A stretch of 35,827 nucleotides of DNA, from contig SVNM01000019.1 in the NCBI GenBank assembly GCA_015066875.1, forward strand, positions 1 to 35,827. The letters run 5' to 3'. The DNA comes from Ruminococcus sp. (lineage in GTDB: Bacteria > Bacillota > Clostridia > Oscillospirales > Ruminococcaceae). This document shows positions 23,469 to 31,153 of this stretch, in pieces. The notes under the pieces are model-generated. The model saw nothing but the letters and a program-made list of their open reading frames with translations. It ran no database searches and had not been told where the DNA came from. Numbering within the stretch: the first letter of the stretch is position 1; each line of letters opens with the position of its first letter. Both the position numbers and the translations under genes were made by a program.

Positions 23469-24143
23469 TCACATATCAAGCATTACTTCCGCAAGCTTTA
23501 TATCTTCGGGAGTTGTTATTTTTATGTTGGTGTAATCTCCCACCGTCATACAGATTTTTCCGCCTACTGCCTCAACCAGCTGACAGTCATCTGTAAAATC
23601 AAGATTATGCTCCAGCGCAAAGTCAATTCCCTCAAAGTAGATATCTCTCCTGAAAACCTGAGGAGTCTGAGTGATGTAAAGAGTGCTTCTGGGCGGAGTA
23701 TCTGTGATAAGTCCGTCATCAACCACCTTGATTGTATCCTTTACAGGCACACCGAGAGTTGCTCCGCCGAAAATTCTTGCGTCCTTGATTGTTTTCTCGA
23801 TGTGCTCAGGCTTTACGAGAGGTCTTGCTCCGTCGTGTATTGCAACCATTTTCGTATCCTTGCTGATACAGCGTATGCCGTTAAGCACGCTTTCCTGACG
23901 GGTAGCTCCGCCTATGGTGCAGTCGGCAAGCTTTGTAATGCCGATACGCTCAGCCTCGGCCTTGATTTCGGGGATATCCGCCTCTCGTGCAACAATTACG
24001 ATTTCCTTAACGCTTTCGCAATTCTGAAAAGCGCTCATAGTAACACCTATCACAAGCTTATCTCCAAGGGGAAGCAGTATTTTATTCCTTCCCTGCATAC
24101 GTGTGGAATTTCCCGCGCAGACGATTATTACCGATGTATCCAT
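23469..24143 (-). CDS. ispD: 2-C-methyl-D-erythritol 4-phosphate cytidylyltransferase
   Basis: A 224-residue nucleotidyltransferase of the MEP pathway that makes CDP-methylerythritol. The N-terminal glycine-rich CTP loop (IIVCAGNSTRMQGRNKILLPLGDK), AIHDGARPLVKPEHIE, GVPVKDTIKVV, TPQVFRRD and FTDDCQLVEAVGGKI are all characteristic. The loop reads CAGNSTRM rather than the more common AAGxGxRM, a small departure. GGAGG lies 7 nt before the ATG, with its own promoter just upstream. First gene of ispD-ispF. Confidence 0.96.
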   Translation of the reverse strand: MDTSVIIVCAGNSTRMQGRNKILLPLGDKLVIGVTMSAFQNCESVKEIVIVAREADIPEIKAEAERIGITKLADCTIGGATRQESVLNGIRCISKDTKMVAIHDGARPLVKPEHIEKTIKDARIFGGATLGVPVKDTIKVVDDGLITDTPPRSTLYITQTPQVFRRDIYFEGIDFALEHNLDFTDDCQLVEAVGGKICMTVGDYTNIKITTPEDIKLAEVMLDM

Positions 24144-24172
24144 AAATAGACCTCCGAAGCTGTATTTTCTTC

Positions 24173-24201
24173 ATTATACCACCATAAGCTTATTTTTTCA
24201 A
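24173..24201 (-). promoter_or_regulatory. Promoter of ispD-ispF
   Basis: On the minus strand: TTGAAA (24201-24196), 17-nt spacer, TATAAT (24178-24173) with extended TG. It lies just after the terminator of the PP2C gene. Confidence 0.8.
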
Positions 24202-24218
24202 GTACAACTGAAAATAAT

Positions 24219-24260
24219 AAGGGACTTGCTTTAAGAGCATTACTCTGAAAGAAGTCCCTT
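24219..24260 (-). terminator. Terminator after the PP2C gene
   Basis: A 9-bp outer stem (24219-24227 with 24252-24260) with a long partly paired loop, followed on the minus strand by TTATTATTTT. Modest T-run. Confidence 0.6.
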
Positions 24261-24266
24261 TAATCA

Positions 24267-25019
24267 TTATTCTTCGCAGTAGACTACGGCAATAACAGTT
24301 ATATTGTCACTGCTACCCTTATCCAGAGCCTTCTGAACAAGCATTTCAAGTCTTGCGGGAAGGCTTTTTGGAAGCTCTAAAATTTCCTGTATATCAATAG
24401 GCGAAAGGTAATCTGAAAGACCGTCAGTACATAAAAGAAGCACATCGCCGTACTCCATACAGCCGTCAAGAGAAGATATGTCGATTTTCGGCTCTGAGGT
24501 TGTATTTCCAAGCACAGGGAAAATTATATTTCTGTGAACGTGTGTACGTCGCTCTGCCTGAGTAATTGTACCCTCCTCATAAAGAAGCTGAACAAGCGAC
24601 TGATCGCGGGAAATCTGACGTATCTGTCCGCCACGGAAGCGGTAAAGACGTGAATCGCCCACATTGATAAAGCTTACATTTTCCTTTTCATCAACGGCAA
24701 TTGCGCAGAGTGTTGCCTGCATATTGTATGTTTCGCTGTTTTCGCTTCCGAACTTCACAAGCTGTTTATGAACGTCCATAAGCTTTTCATTCAGCTTTGC
24801 CTTGCGTGAATATTTTATATCTCTTATCAGCTCAAGGCACATTTTTGAAGCAAGCTCACCTGAAAGCTCGCCTGAAACTCCGTCTGAAACGGCGGTGATA
24901 AACGGTGGCTGAAGCTCCTGTTCGGAAGCACCGCTTATCACAACATTTTTTCCGATAAGCATAGCGTCCTCGTTATGAGGCATTGTACCCTTTTCGGTTA
25001 TTCCACAACAATAATACAT
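24267..25019 (-). CDS. PP2C-type serine/threonine phosphatase
   Basis: A 250-residue metal-dependent protein phosphatase. Motifs in order: GTMPHNEDAMLI, AVSDGVSGELSGELAS (metal Asp), FINVGDSRLYRFRGGQI, RDQSLVQLL, LLCTDGLSDYL and SSDNITVIAV. Length is standard for bacterial PP2C. No partner Hanks-type kinase is encoded in the window; the neighbours are tatD and an LCP-like gene, so it is not the usual prpC-prkC arrangement. GAGAGGG lies just before the ATG, 30 nt after tatD. Confidence 0.94.
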   Translation of the reverse strand: MYYCCGITEKGTMPHNEDAMLIGKNVVISGASEQELQPPFITAVSDGVSGELSGELASKMCLELIRDIKYSRKAKLNEKLMDVHKQLVKFGSENSETYNMQATLCAIAVDEKENVSFINVGDSRLYRFRGGQIRQISRDQSLVQLLYEEGTITQAERRTHVHRNIIFPVLGNTTSEPKIDISSLDGCMEYGDVLLLCTDGLSDYLSPIDIQEILELPKSLPARLEMLVQKALDKGSSDNITVIAVVYCEE

Positions 25020-25049
25020 ATTTTCCCTCTCTTTCGCATTGTTGTCGTA

Positions 25050-25820
25050 TTATTCCTTTATTCCGTAAAATCTCATTGCATTTTCACAGGTTATATCCAC
25101 AAGCTCCTGAACATCGAGTCCCTTTATCTCTGAAGCTTTTTCCGCTGTATAGGCTATCATTGAGCTGTCACAGCGTTTTCCTCTGAATGGCACGGGAGCC
25201 ATATACGGACAGTCTGTTTCAAGCATAAAACGCTCAACGGGAATTACCTCAAGAGCCTCGATTGCCTTTCGTGCATTTTTAAAGGTAATTACTCCCGTAA
25301 GACTTATGTACATACCAAGCTTTAAAATCTCCTTTGCGGTCTCTGCAGAACCGCTGAAGCAGTGAACAACTCCGGCAGGCTTGTACTCTTTCAGGATATT
25401 CATTGTATCCTCGGTAGCCTCACGGCTGTGAACAATTACAGGAAGCTCAAGTTCACGTGCAAGCTCAAGCTGAGCGCGGAATATTTCAATCTGCTTTTCC
25501 CTGTCGTAATTATCGTAATGGTAATCAAGACCTATCTCGCCTACAGCACGGATTTTATCATTTTCCGCAATAATCTGTCTCAGTCTTGAGATATAGTCAT
25601 GGGGAGTTTCGTCAACACATTCGGGGTGAACGCCTGCCGAAGCGTAGATATAGTCATATTTACGGCTTATTTCCGAGTTCCTTTCAGAGTCCTCAACTGA
25701 TGATGAAGCAAGAGTAACGTATCTTACTCCCTTTGAAGGCAGAGATGCAAGCAAAGCGTCTCTGTCCTCATCAAAAGCTCTGTCAGAGTAATGTGCGTGT
25801 GTATCAAAAATATTATTCAT
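25050..25820 (-). CDS. tatD: TatD-family metal-dependent deoxyribonuclease
   Basis: A 256-residue TIM-barrel hydrolase. Metal ligands are seen in FDTHAHYSD (HxH), VGEIGLDYHYD (Glu), LPVIVHSREA (His), VVHCFSGS and LETDCPYMAPVPFRGKR (Asp). Relatives act in DNA repair/processing or as D-amino-acid-tRNA-type hydrolases. AAAGGA lies 7 nt before the ATG. Middle gene of the LCP-like, tatD, PP2C operon. A TatD-associated radical SAM gene lies about 3 kb away on the other strand. Confidence 0.95.
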   Translation of the reverse strand: MNNIFDTHAHYSDRAFDEDRDALLASLPSKGVRYVTLASSSVEDSERNSEISRKYDYIYASAGVHPECVDETPHDYISRLRQIIAENDKIRAVGEIGLDYHYDNYDREKQIEIFRAQLELARELELPVIVHSREATEDTMNILKEYKPAGVVHCFSGSAETAKEILKLGMYISLTGVITFKNARKAIEALEVIPVERFMLETDCPYMAPVPFRGKRCDSSMIAYTAEKASEIKGLDVQELVDITCENAMRFYGIKE

Positions 25821-25844
25821 CTGAAAATCCTTTGTATTTTAATA

Positions 25845-26738
25845 TTATTCAGCCTCTTCAAGCTCTTCGGGCTGAGAGAAGTACTCGTTTATCATACTCT
25901 CGCGGAAGGAATAATCGGGAACGAAATCACCCGAAGCTGTCTTGCCTGTAACTATTCTGAATCGTGCAAAGGCACTTCCACGCTCAAGCATATACTTGAT
26001 ACCTGTCTTGCGGTTTTTATAGTCAACAGCGGTAATATCCGAATCCGAAACAAGGTTGATTATTGTATTGAAGCTTCTGTCCAGACCGTCTGCAAGACGC
26101 TTTCCGTCTGCCTGATTTACCATTGAAGCAAGCAGTGAAGCTGTTGTATAGGCACGCTGTTCCTCGCCCTTTTCGAACATAGGATATGTGATGTAGGTGT
26201 AGATCTGCTGACCGTTGAGATACTGCTCCTGCTTTGTAGTTTCAAAGCCGACAATCTCCTCGTTTACGGTATATGAAACTCCGCCCATAATATCACAGGC
26301 CTTAAGGAAAGCTTCTTTATTGAAGGTAATGTACTTGTCGATTTCAACGCCGAGAATCTGCTCGGAAAAGCTTACCGCAGAGCTTGCTCCGCCTGTTATA
26401 TAGCTTTCGCTGAGACTTTGCTGTGCTCCGTCTACAAGAGCAATTGTATTTGTAGGGATTCCCACAAACAGCAGTTTTTTCTCCTTAGGAACAGAGCGCA
26501 TCATTACGAAGGTAGACTTGCATCGCTGTTCAGGCGAATCAAGTATCAGAAGCACGGTATGGCTGTCCTCATAGGTAGCCGTAGCTATACTGCGTGCTAT
26601 AGGCTCGGAAAGCTCTTCGTCCTCGCCCAGTTCAAAGTAGTTGTAAAGGAAAATTGCCGATCCTCCGATGAGAATAAGACCTATAAAAATTGTGATAAGA
26701 AACGGCACAGCAATTCTTCCTGCTTTCTTTTTTGCCAT
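25845..26738 (-). CDS. LytR-CpsA-Psr (LCP) family-like protein
   Basis: A 297-residue protein with one N-terminal transmembrane helix (IAVPFLITIFIGLILIGGSAIFLY) and an extracellular LCP-like domain: LLFVGIPTNTIALVDGAQQSLSESYITGGASSAVSFSEQILGVEIDKYITFNKEAFLKACDIMGGVSYTV. LCP proteins transfer polymers such as wall teichoic acid onto peptidoglycan. The strand after the membrane helix and the segment where the usual IPRDT arginine would be (here IPTNT) are changed, so catalysis is doubtful. GGGGAG lies 8 nt before the ATG. First gene of a three-gene operon. Confidence 0.78.
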   Translation of the reverse strand: MAKKKAGRIAVPFLITIFIGLILIGGSAIFLYNYFELGEDEELSEPIARSIATATYEDSHTVLLILDSPEQRCKSTFVMMRSVPKEKKLLFVGIPTNTIALVDGAQQSLSESYITGGASSAVSFSEQILGVEIDKYITFNKEAFLKACDIMGGVSYTVNEEIVGFETTKQEQYLNGQQIYTYITYPMFEKGEEQRAYTTASLLASMVNQADGKRLADGLDRSFNTIINLVSDSDITAVDYKNRKTGIKYMLERGSAFARFRIVTGKTASGDFVPDYSFRESMINEYFSQPEELEEAE

Positions 26739-26767
26739 AATTATATCTCCCCTCTTTCACGCTGAGC

Positions 26768-26781
26768 TATCCGAACGGATA
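26768..26781. repeat. Small palindrome upstream of the LCP-like gene
   Basis: TATCCG, 2-nt spacer, CGGATA, a perfect 6-bp dyad about 30 nt before the LCP-like ATG. Possibly an operator; short enough to be chance. Confidence 0.25.
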
Positions 26782-26881
26782 ACTTATCGTATAAAAAAAC
26801 TGATTGTATATCTTGAGTTTATTATCAATTCACATAGTGTAGTTGATAAAAAATGTCCAAGTCTTCATTATTCCACAAGGT

Positions 26882-26948
26882 TTTCAACATTTTCAACATA
26901 TCTTTGCGGGGTGAAATGTTTAAACATTCAATTCAACAATATGTTGAA
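26882..26948. promoter_or_regulatory. Cluster of TTCAACA half-sites
   Basis: TTTCAACAT occurs twice in tandem (26882-26890, 26891-26899). TTCAACA then recurs at 26932-26938, facing its inverse TGTTGAA at 26942-26948 with a 3-nt spacer. A further perfect palindrome, ATGTTTAAACAT, lies at 26917-26928. The cluster is in the 281-bp gap upstream of the LCP-like gene and suggests a multi-site regulator target. Confidence 0.45.
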
Positions 26949-26969
26949 AAGCTGTGTTAAATATTACTC

Positions 26970-26997
26970 TTGCAAAAATCTGTAATTGTGCTATAAT
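26970..26997 (+). promoter_or_regulatory. Plus-strand promoter-like site facing the SLOG gene
   Basis: TTGCAA (26970-26975), 16-nt spacer, TATAAT (26992-26997) with extended TG. It points into the 3' end of the minus-strand SLOG gene; no credible plus-strand gene follows. Confidence 0.4.
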
Positions 26998-27019
26998 ATA
27001 TTAGTGGGTCTTTGTGCTT

Positions 27020-27718
27020 TCAATACGGCAGATCAAACACGTTTTCAAGAAATGAAAGCTCTCTTTTTATCTTCTGAATATCGGGTCCCGAAGCTTCCAT
27101 TATTTCAAATACGTCTTCTATTCCGAAACGGCAGACCTTCAATCCTCTGCGATTTGCGTAGTTTACTGTCTGTGCCGTTCCCGATATGGTGCCTTCTTTA
27201 TTCAGAAATGCTATTACTGCCGAGGAATTATCCACCATATAGTAGTTGCGGTCACGGTATAAATTTTTCGAGCAGTTGCCTCCCGCCGAATGAGCTCCGT
27301 AAATTATATCAGGGTCCTCATTAACGGTAACAAGGAAATCAGCCTGTTGTTCAACCTGCAGAAGAAGCTTCCGGTAATTTTCGGGAAAGCGCTCTGCATG
27401 ACGAAGATAGGGCATAGCTCCGATAAGCCTTATATTACTGTGGAGCCTGCGTTTCTCAGCGATATACTGCGCAGCCCACAGGTCTGTTCCCACAGCAAGA
27501 CCGCTTATGAAATTTTCATAGCCACGCTCTATTGCCATATCAATGTATCTGCACAGCATAAGCTTTACTGCAGAAACGGTAATATTGCGATATATGGGAT
27601 TTCCGTTATATGAGGATATGCTTTTTTCACGATGTCCCGTTATGCACAGTGTCTTTTTCCTGTCGGGAACAATATAATCAGACGGATAAACCGATTTGCC
27701 CGATACAAGTGATTTCAA
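27020..27718 (-). CDS. SLOG-domain protein (DUF1273/YpsA-like)
   Basis: A 232-residue Rossmann-type protein of the SLOG superfamily. Supporting segments are LCITGHREKSI, YENFISGLAVGTDLWAAQYIAE (the glycine-rich ligand loop), LIGAMPYLRHAERFPENY and NYYMVDNSSAVIAFLNKEG near the C-terminus. SLOG proteins bind nucleotides or nucleotide-derived ligands; YpsA relatives affect cell division and stress. The start is a TTG at 27718 behind a GGGGGG run; no ATG lies between it and the first conserved strand. Its own promoter lies upstream. It faces alr divergently, and no second gene follows it. Confidence 0.85.
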   Translation of the reverse strand: MKSLVSGKSVYPSDYIVPDRKKTLCITGHREKSISSYNGNPIYRNITVSAVKLMLCRYIDMAIERGYENFISGLAVGTDLWAAQYIAEKRRLHSNIRLIGAMPYLRHAERFPENYRKLLLQVEQQADFLVTVNEDPDIIYGAHSAGGNCSKNLYRDRNYYMVDNSSAVIAFLNKEGTISGTAQTVNYANRRGLKVCRFGIEDVFEIMEASGPDIQKIKRELSFLENVFDLPY

Positions 27719-27769
27719 AGCCTATCCCCCCTGTCACACATTGACTTAACCTTTTTATTTGCACATAAA

Positions 27770-27798
27770 ATTATAACATACTATGTAATATATTTCAA
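27770..27798 (-). promoter_or_regulatory. Promoter of the SLOG gene
   Basis: On the minus strand: TTGAAA (27798-27793), 17-nt spacer, TATAAT (27775-27770) with extended TG. Confidence 0.8.
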
Positions 27799-27812
27799 GG
27801 ACTTTTCCAACC

Positions 27813-27840
27813 TGTAATTAAATTTTAATATGTAATTACA
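27813..27840. repeat. TGTAATTA repeats upstream of alr
   Basis: TGTAATTA at 27813-27820 recurs at 27831-27838 as part of the 10-bp palindrome TGTAATTACA (27831-27840), 18 nt apart, in the alr leader/promoter region. Possible operator pair, but in AT-rich sequence. Confidence 0.35.
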
Positions 27841-27879
27841 TCGGAAATATTCTTCCTGACGAAAGGATCTGATGCCTCA

Positions 27880-29013
27880 ATGAAGCCTTATCTGAAACGT
27901 GCCTGGGCTGAAATCTCACTGCCCGCGCTCAGAAACAACCTCAATATAATAAAAGGTCTTAACTCGGATAATACTCAGGTTATGGCTGTGGTAAAGGCTG
28001 ACGCCTATGGTCACGGCGAGGAGGAGATCTGCCGTTGCCTTGCCGAGGACTGCAATATAAAATATTTCGCCGTTTCAAACCTTGATGAAGCTATTTCAGT
28101 AAGACGCTTCTGTCCCGAAGCGGAAATTCTCATCTTAGGCTATACTCCCCCTGAGTATGCTCACGAAATTGCTCAGTACAATATCATTCAGGGAGTTGTC
28201 TCAACCGAATACGCTGAGGCTCTCACTTCAAACACCGAAAGCTCAATACGCTGTCACGTGAAAATCGACACAGGTATGGGAAGAATCGGTCTGAAGCACG
28301 ACACTCCCAATGCCTGTGCAGAGGAAATCGCATCACTGTGCAATATGGAAAAGCTCTCTGTTGAGGGAATTTATACTCACTTTGCCGTTGCAGACAGCTC
28401 TGTTGCAGATGATATCGGATATACTGACAATCAGCAGAAATTTATCCTCGATACACGTGACTGCCTTGCGGAAATGGGTATAAATCTTGCTCATACCCAC
28501 TTTATGAACAGTGCTTCTATATGCTCGCGAAACAGCGCCGACAGCACTCTTGCCCGTGCGGGTATCATTATGTACGGACTTCACCCCGATGTAAGTCTTG
28601 AAATTCCACAGGGACTTACTCCTGTTATGGAGCTTAAGGCTGTTATCTCACACGTAAAAACAGTCGCTCCGGGAGATTATATAAGCTATGGCAGAACCTT
28701 CTGCGCTGAAAAGGAAATGAAAATCGCCACAGTAACCATCGGCTATGCGGACGGCTATTCAAGACAGCTTTCTTCAACAGGCGAAATCCTCGTGCACGGA
28801 AAACGCTGTAAAATCGTGGGCAGAGTATGTATGGACCAGCTTATGATTGATGTTTCAGATGTTCAGGCAAAGTCAGGCGATATCGTTACTCTTATCGGCA
28901 AGGACGGCGACGACTGCATTACCGCCGATGAGCTTGCTTCACTTTACGGAACTATCGGCTATGAGGTTGTCTGCGGTATCTCAAAGAGAGTTCCCAGAAT
29001 TTATATCGTTTAA
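27880..29013 (+). CDS. alr: Alanine racemase
   Basis: A 377-residue PLP enzyme that makes D-alanine for peptidoglycan. The PLP lysine is in VMAVVKADAYGHG (~residue 38). HVKIDTGMGRIG, VEGIYTHFAVAD, NSASIC and RAGIIMYGLHP are conserved barrel segments, and YISYGRTFCA carries the catalytic Tyr. The C-terminal beta domain includes VGRVCMDQLMIDVSD. Full length. An AAAGGA lies 12 nt before ATG 27880; a three-codon reading frame from 27872 ends at an overlap with this ATG. It is followed after 10 nt by a radical SAM gene in the same operon. Confidence 0.96.
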   Translation: MKPYLKRAWAEISLPALRNNLNIIKGLNSDNTQVMAVVKADAYGHGEEEICRCLAEDCNIKYFAVSNLDEAISVRRFCPEAEILILGYTPPEYAHEIAQYNIIQGVVSTEYAEALTSNTESSIRCHVKIDTGMGRIGLKHDTPNACAEEIASLCNMEKLSVEGIYTHFAVADSSVADDIGYTDNQQKFILDTRDCLAEMGINLAHTHFMNSASICSRNSADSTLARAGIIMYGLHPDVSLEIPQGLTPVMELKAVISHVKTVAPGDYISYGRTFCAEKEMKIATVTIGYADGYSRQLSSTGEILVHGKRCKIVGRVCMDQLMIDVSDVQAKSGDIVTLIGKDGDDCITADELASLYGTIGYEVVCGISKRVPRIYIV

Positions 29014-29023
29014 GGAGTTTTTT

Positions 29024-29638
29024 ATGAAAAAGGCTATGACGATTTCCTATGAGATAGGAAATAAACTCTATATGAATATAACAAACAAATGCCCCTGCAG
29101 TTGTACATTCTGCATAAGAAACAACGGCGACGGAGCTTACGGCTCCGATCCCCTCTGGCTTGAGCATCAGCCCTCATTTGAGGAAGTTGTCGCTGACCTT
29201 AATACACGTGACCTTTCTGCTTATGAGGAGATCGTTTTCTGCGGATACGGCGAGCCTACTTCAGAGCTTAAGCTCCTTTCCGACACATGTGCTTTCCTTA
29301 AAGCTGAGGAAAAATGTCCTCCACTTCGTCTCAACACAAACGGACTGGGAGACCTTGTCAATGAACGCTCTGTTGCAGATGAGCTCTGCTGGCTTTTCGA
29401 CATCATCTCCGTAAGTCTTAACGCAGGCACCCATGACGAGTATATGAAGGTAACCCGTCCTAAATTCGACAATGCCTTCGAAGCTATGCAGAAGTTTACA
29501 TCTGACTGCGTGAAAAACGGCTCTGTAAAGGTTATGATGACCGTTGTGGACGTTATTTCTCCCGAAGAAATCAGGGCTTCGGAAGCTCTGGCAGAAAAGC
29601 TCGGAGCAGAGTTCAGAGTAAGAAAATACGACTGCTGA
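29024..29638 (+). CDS. TatD-associated radical SAM protein
   Basis: A 204-residue radical SAM protein. MNITNKCPCSCTFCIRNN holds the CxxxCxxC [4Fe-4S] motif at about residues 24-31; IVFCGYGEPTSE is the GE-type SAM-binding strand, and LRLNTNG and ISVSLNAGTHDEY follow. The short length and motif setting match the TIGR04038-type family named for linkage to TatD; the reaction is unknown. I start at ATG 29024 because AAGGAG overlaps the alr stop 7 nt upstream; the reading frame remains open far upstream within alr, but that part is a shadow. No SPASM or other C-terminal cluster domain is present. Confidence 0.88.
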   Translation: MKKAMTISYEIGNKLYMNITNKCPCSCTFCIRNNGDGAYGSDPLWLEHQPSFEEVVADLNTRDLSAYEEIVFCGYGEPTSELKLLSDTCAFLKAEEKCPPLRLNTNGLGDLVNERSVADELCWLFDIISVSLNAGTHDEYMKVTRPKFDNAFEAMQKFTSDCVKNGSVKVMMTVVDVISPEEIRASEALAEKLGAEFRVRKYDC

Positions 29639-29716
29639 TTGTGCAATATCGACAAATATCAGTCAAAAAAATTTCTCTTATTCTTTTCCAATTTTAAGTT
29701 TTTTTCGGTTTACCTA

Positions 29717-29745
29717 TGGAAAAACTGCCGGAAATATGATATAAT
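29717..29745 (+). promoter_or_regulatory. Promoter of the small-membrane-protein/ilvE operon
   Basis: TATAAT at 29740-29745 with extended TG at 29737-29738; the -35 (TGGAAA, 29717-29722, 17-nt spacer) is weak. The leader carries a 7-bp hairpin (29766-29772 with 29776-29782, one G-U pair). Confidence 0.6.
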
Positions 29746-29813
29746 ATTCATAATAACAGCTAAGCTGACGCCTTTGGTGTCACTGTGCAAATAAAAACAG
29801 ACAGGAGATAATT

Positions 29814-29939
29814 ATGAAAAAAGCTAAAATTATTATTGCAATTGTCGCATCTGTAGTGACTGTTGTTACACTCACAATTACAGCCATTATCGTTTGCAGA
29901 AAGCTGTTTGAGAAAAAATATTTCACTGTCAATGAATAA
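29814..29939 (+). CDS. Small single-span membrane protein before ilvE
   Basis: A 41-residue protein: MKKAKIIIAIVASVVTVVTL is a Lys-capped hydrophobic helix running to about residue 27, followed by a basic tail (CRKLFEKKYFTVNE). An ACAGGAG site lies 6 nt before ATG 29814, and the gene ends 24 nt before ilvE with no terminator between, so they share a transcript. It could be a tail-anchored-like membrane peptide or a leader-type gene; it has no run of branched-chain codons typical of an attenuator. No family recognised. Confidence 0.68.
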   Translation: MKKAKIIIAIVASVVTVVTLTITAIIVCRKLFEKKYFTVNE

Positions 29940-29963
29940 ATTTTTATAAAGAGGTTGATGAAA

Positions 29964-31031
29964 ATGGAAATCAAATTTACTAAAGCAGAAACACTTAAAG
30001 CTAAACCTGCCGATGAAACTAAACTCGGCTTTGGTCAGGTATTTACCGACTATATGCTCGTTATGCCCTATGACGAGGGTCAGGGCTGGCACGATCCCGA
30101 AATCCGTCCTTACGGTCCTATCGAGCTTGCTCCCGCAGCTATGTGCCTCCACTACGGTCAGACCGTTTTTGAGGGTATGAAGGCTTACAGAACTGCTGAC
30201 GATAAAATTCAGCTCTTCCGTCCTATGGAAAACTTCAAGAGACTCAATAAGTCAAATGAGCGTCTTGTTATTCCAGAGCTGGACGAAAATCTCGCTATGG
30301 AATGTCTTATGGAGCTCCTTAAGGTTGAAAAGGACTGGGTTCCTTCAGCTGACGGTGCATCACTCTACATAAGACCTTACATCTTCGCTGTTGATCCTTT
30401 CCTCGGCGTTAAGCCCGGCGCACACTATCTCTTTATGATCATTCTTTCTCCCTCAGGCGCTTACTATTCAACAGGTCTTAACCCTGTAAGCATCTATGTT
30501 GAAAACAAGTATGTCCGCGCTGTAAGAGGCGGTATGGGCTTTGCTAAAACAGGCGGTAACTACGCTGCTTCCCTTATCGGTCAGGACGAGGCTCATAAGC
30601 AGAATTACTCTCAGGTGCTCTGGCTTGACGGCGTTGAGCAGAAGTACATCGAAGAGGTTGGCGCTATGAATATCTTCTTCGTTATCGACGGCGAGGTTGT
30701 TACTCCTGAGCTTCAGGGCTCTATCCTTCCCGGTATCACAAGAAAGTCTGCTATTGAGGTATGCAAGAGCTGGGGTATGAAGGTTTCTGAGAGAAGAATC
30801 TCTATCCAGGAAATCTCAGACGCTTACGACGCCGGCAAGCTTCAGGAAGTTTTCGGCACAGGTACTGCTGCTGTAATCTCTCCTGTTGGTCACCTCAAGT
30901 GGGGCGATAAGGTTATGGAGATCAACAACAACGAAATCGGTGAGATCTCTCAGAAGCTCTATGATACTATGACAGGTATTCAGTGGGGCAAGATCGAGGA
31001 TACTTTCGGCTGGACTGTTGAGGTTAAGTAA
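29964..31031 (+). CDS. ilvE: Branched-chain amino acid aminotransferase
   Basis: A 355-residue class IV PLP aminotransferase (BCAT II-like length). It transfers amino groups between glutamate and branched-chain 2-oxoacids; related enzymes also accept aromatic oxoacids. Segments: [22 protein letters not shown], FNKFxR-like [26 protein letters not shown], the PLP lysine in [37 protein letters not shown] and [15 protein letters not shown]. The start is ATG 29964 with GAGG 9 nt upstream; TTG and ATG codons at 29955 and 29958 overlap that site. The second gene in its operon, it could also supply the transamination step for the arylpyruvate pathway (inference). Confidence 0.95.
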   Translation: MEIKFTKAETLKAKPADETKLGFGQVFTDYMLVMPYDEGQGWHDPEIRPYGPIELAPAAMCLHYGQTVFEGMKAYRTADDKIQLFRPMENFKRLNKSNERLVIPELDENLAMECLMELLKVEKDWVPSADGASLYIRPYIFAVDPFLGVKPGAHYLFMIILSPSGAYYSTGLNPVSIYVENKYVRAVRGGMGFAKTGGNYAASLIGQDEAHKQNYSQVLWLDGVEQKYIEEVGAMNIFFVIDGEVVTPELQGSILPGITRKSAIEVCKSWGMKVSERRISIQEISDAYDAGKLQEVFGTGTAAVISPVGHLKWGDKVMEINNNEIGEISQKLYDTMTGIQWGKIEDTFGWTVEVK

Positions 31032-31044
31032 TCACATAAAATTC

Positions 31045-31073
31045 AAGGACATCTCTTGCGAGATGTCCTTTTT
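31045..31073 (+). terminator. Terminator after ilvE
   Basis: A perfect 11-bp stem (31045-31055 with 31060-31070) and 4-nt loop, followed by a T-run. A separate 7-bp hairpin (31083-31089 with 31098-31104) lies between this and the facing terminator. Confidence 0.85.
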
Positions 31074-31113
31074 ATATATTGCGGGACGATGTGGGCGTCG
31101 TCCCATACAGCAT

Positions 31114-31149
31114 ATAAAAACCTGAGAGCTATGCAAAACTCTCAGGTTT
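31114..31149 (-). terminator. Terminator after the cysteine-synthase-like gene
   Basis: A perfect 11-bp stem (31118-31128 with 31139-31149), followed on the minus strand by TTTTTATA. It sits just past the stop of the minus-strand gene. Confidence 0.8.
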
Positions 31150-31153
31150 ATTT

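Noticed and set aside
22998..24149. A 383-codon plus-strand reading frame opposite ispF and ispD
   Set aside because: It lies wholly antisense to two well-supported genes, has no family motifs, is unusually Cys/Ser/His rich and has no ribosome site.
26870..26900. DnaA-box-like sequences suggesting a replication origin
   Set aside because: ATTCCACA and TTCAACA only partly match the DnaA box and no dnaA, dnaN or other origin gene is nearby; a regulator site is more likely.
28847..29023. Upstream extension of the radical SAM frame into alr
   Set aside because: The extension overlaps the alr coding region in another frame and a good ribosome site marks ATG 29024 as the start.
31083..31104. Hairpin between the two facing terminators after ilvE, considered as a small RNA
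   Set aside because: No promoter is visible and it lies in a short spacer between convergent terminators, so it is better read as part of the terminator cluster.
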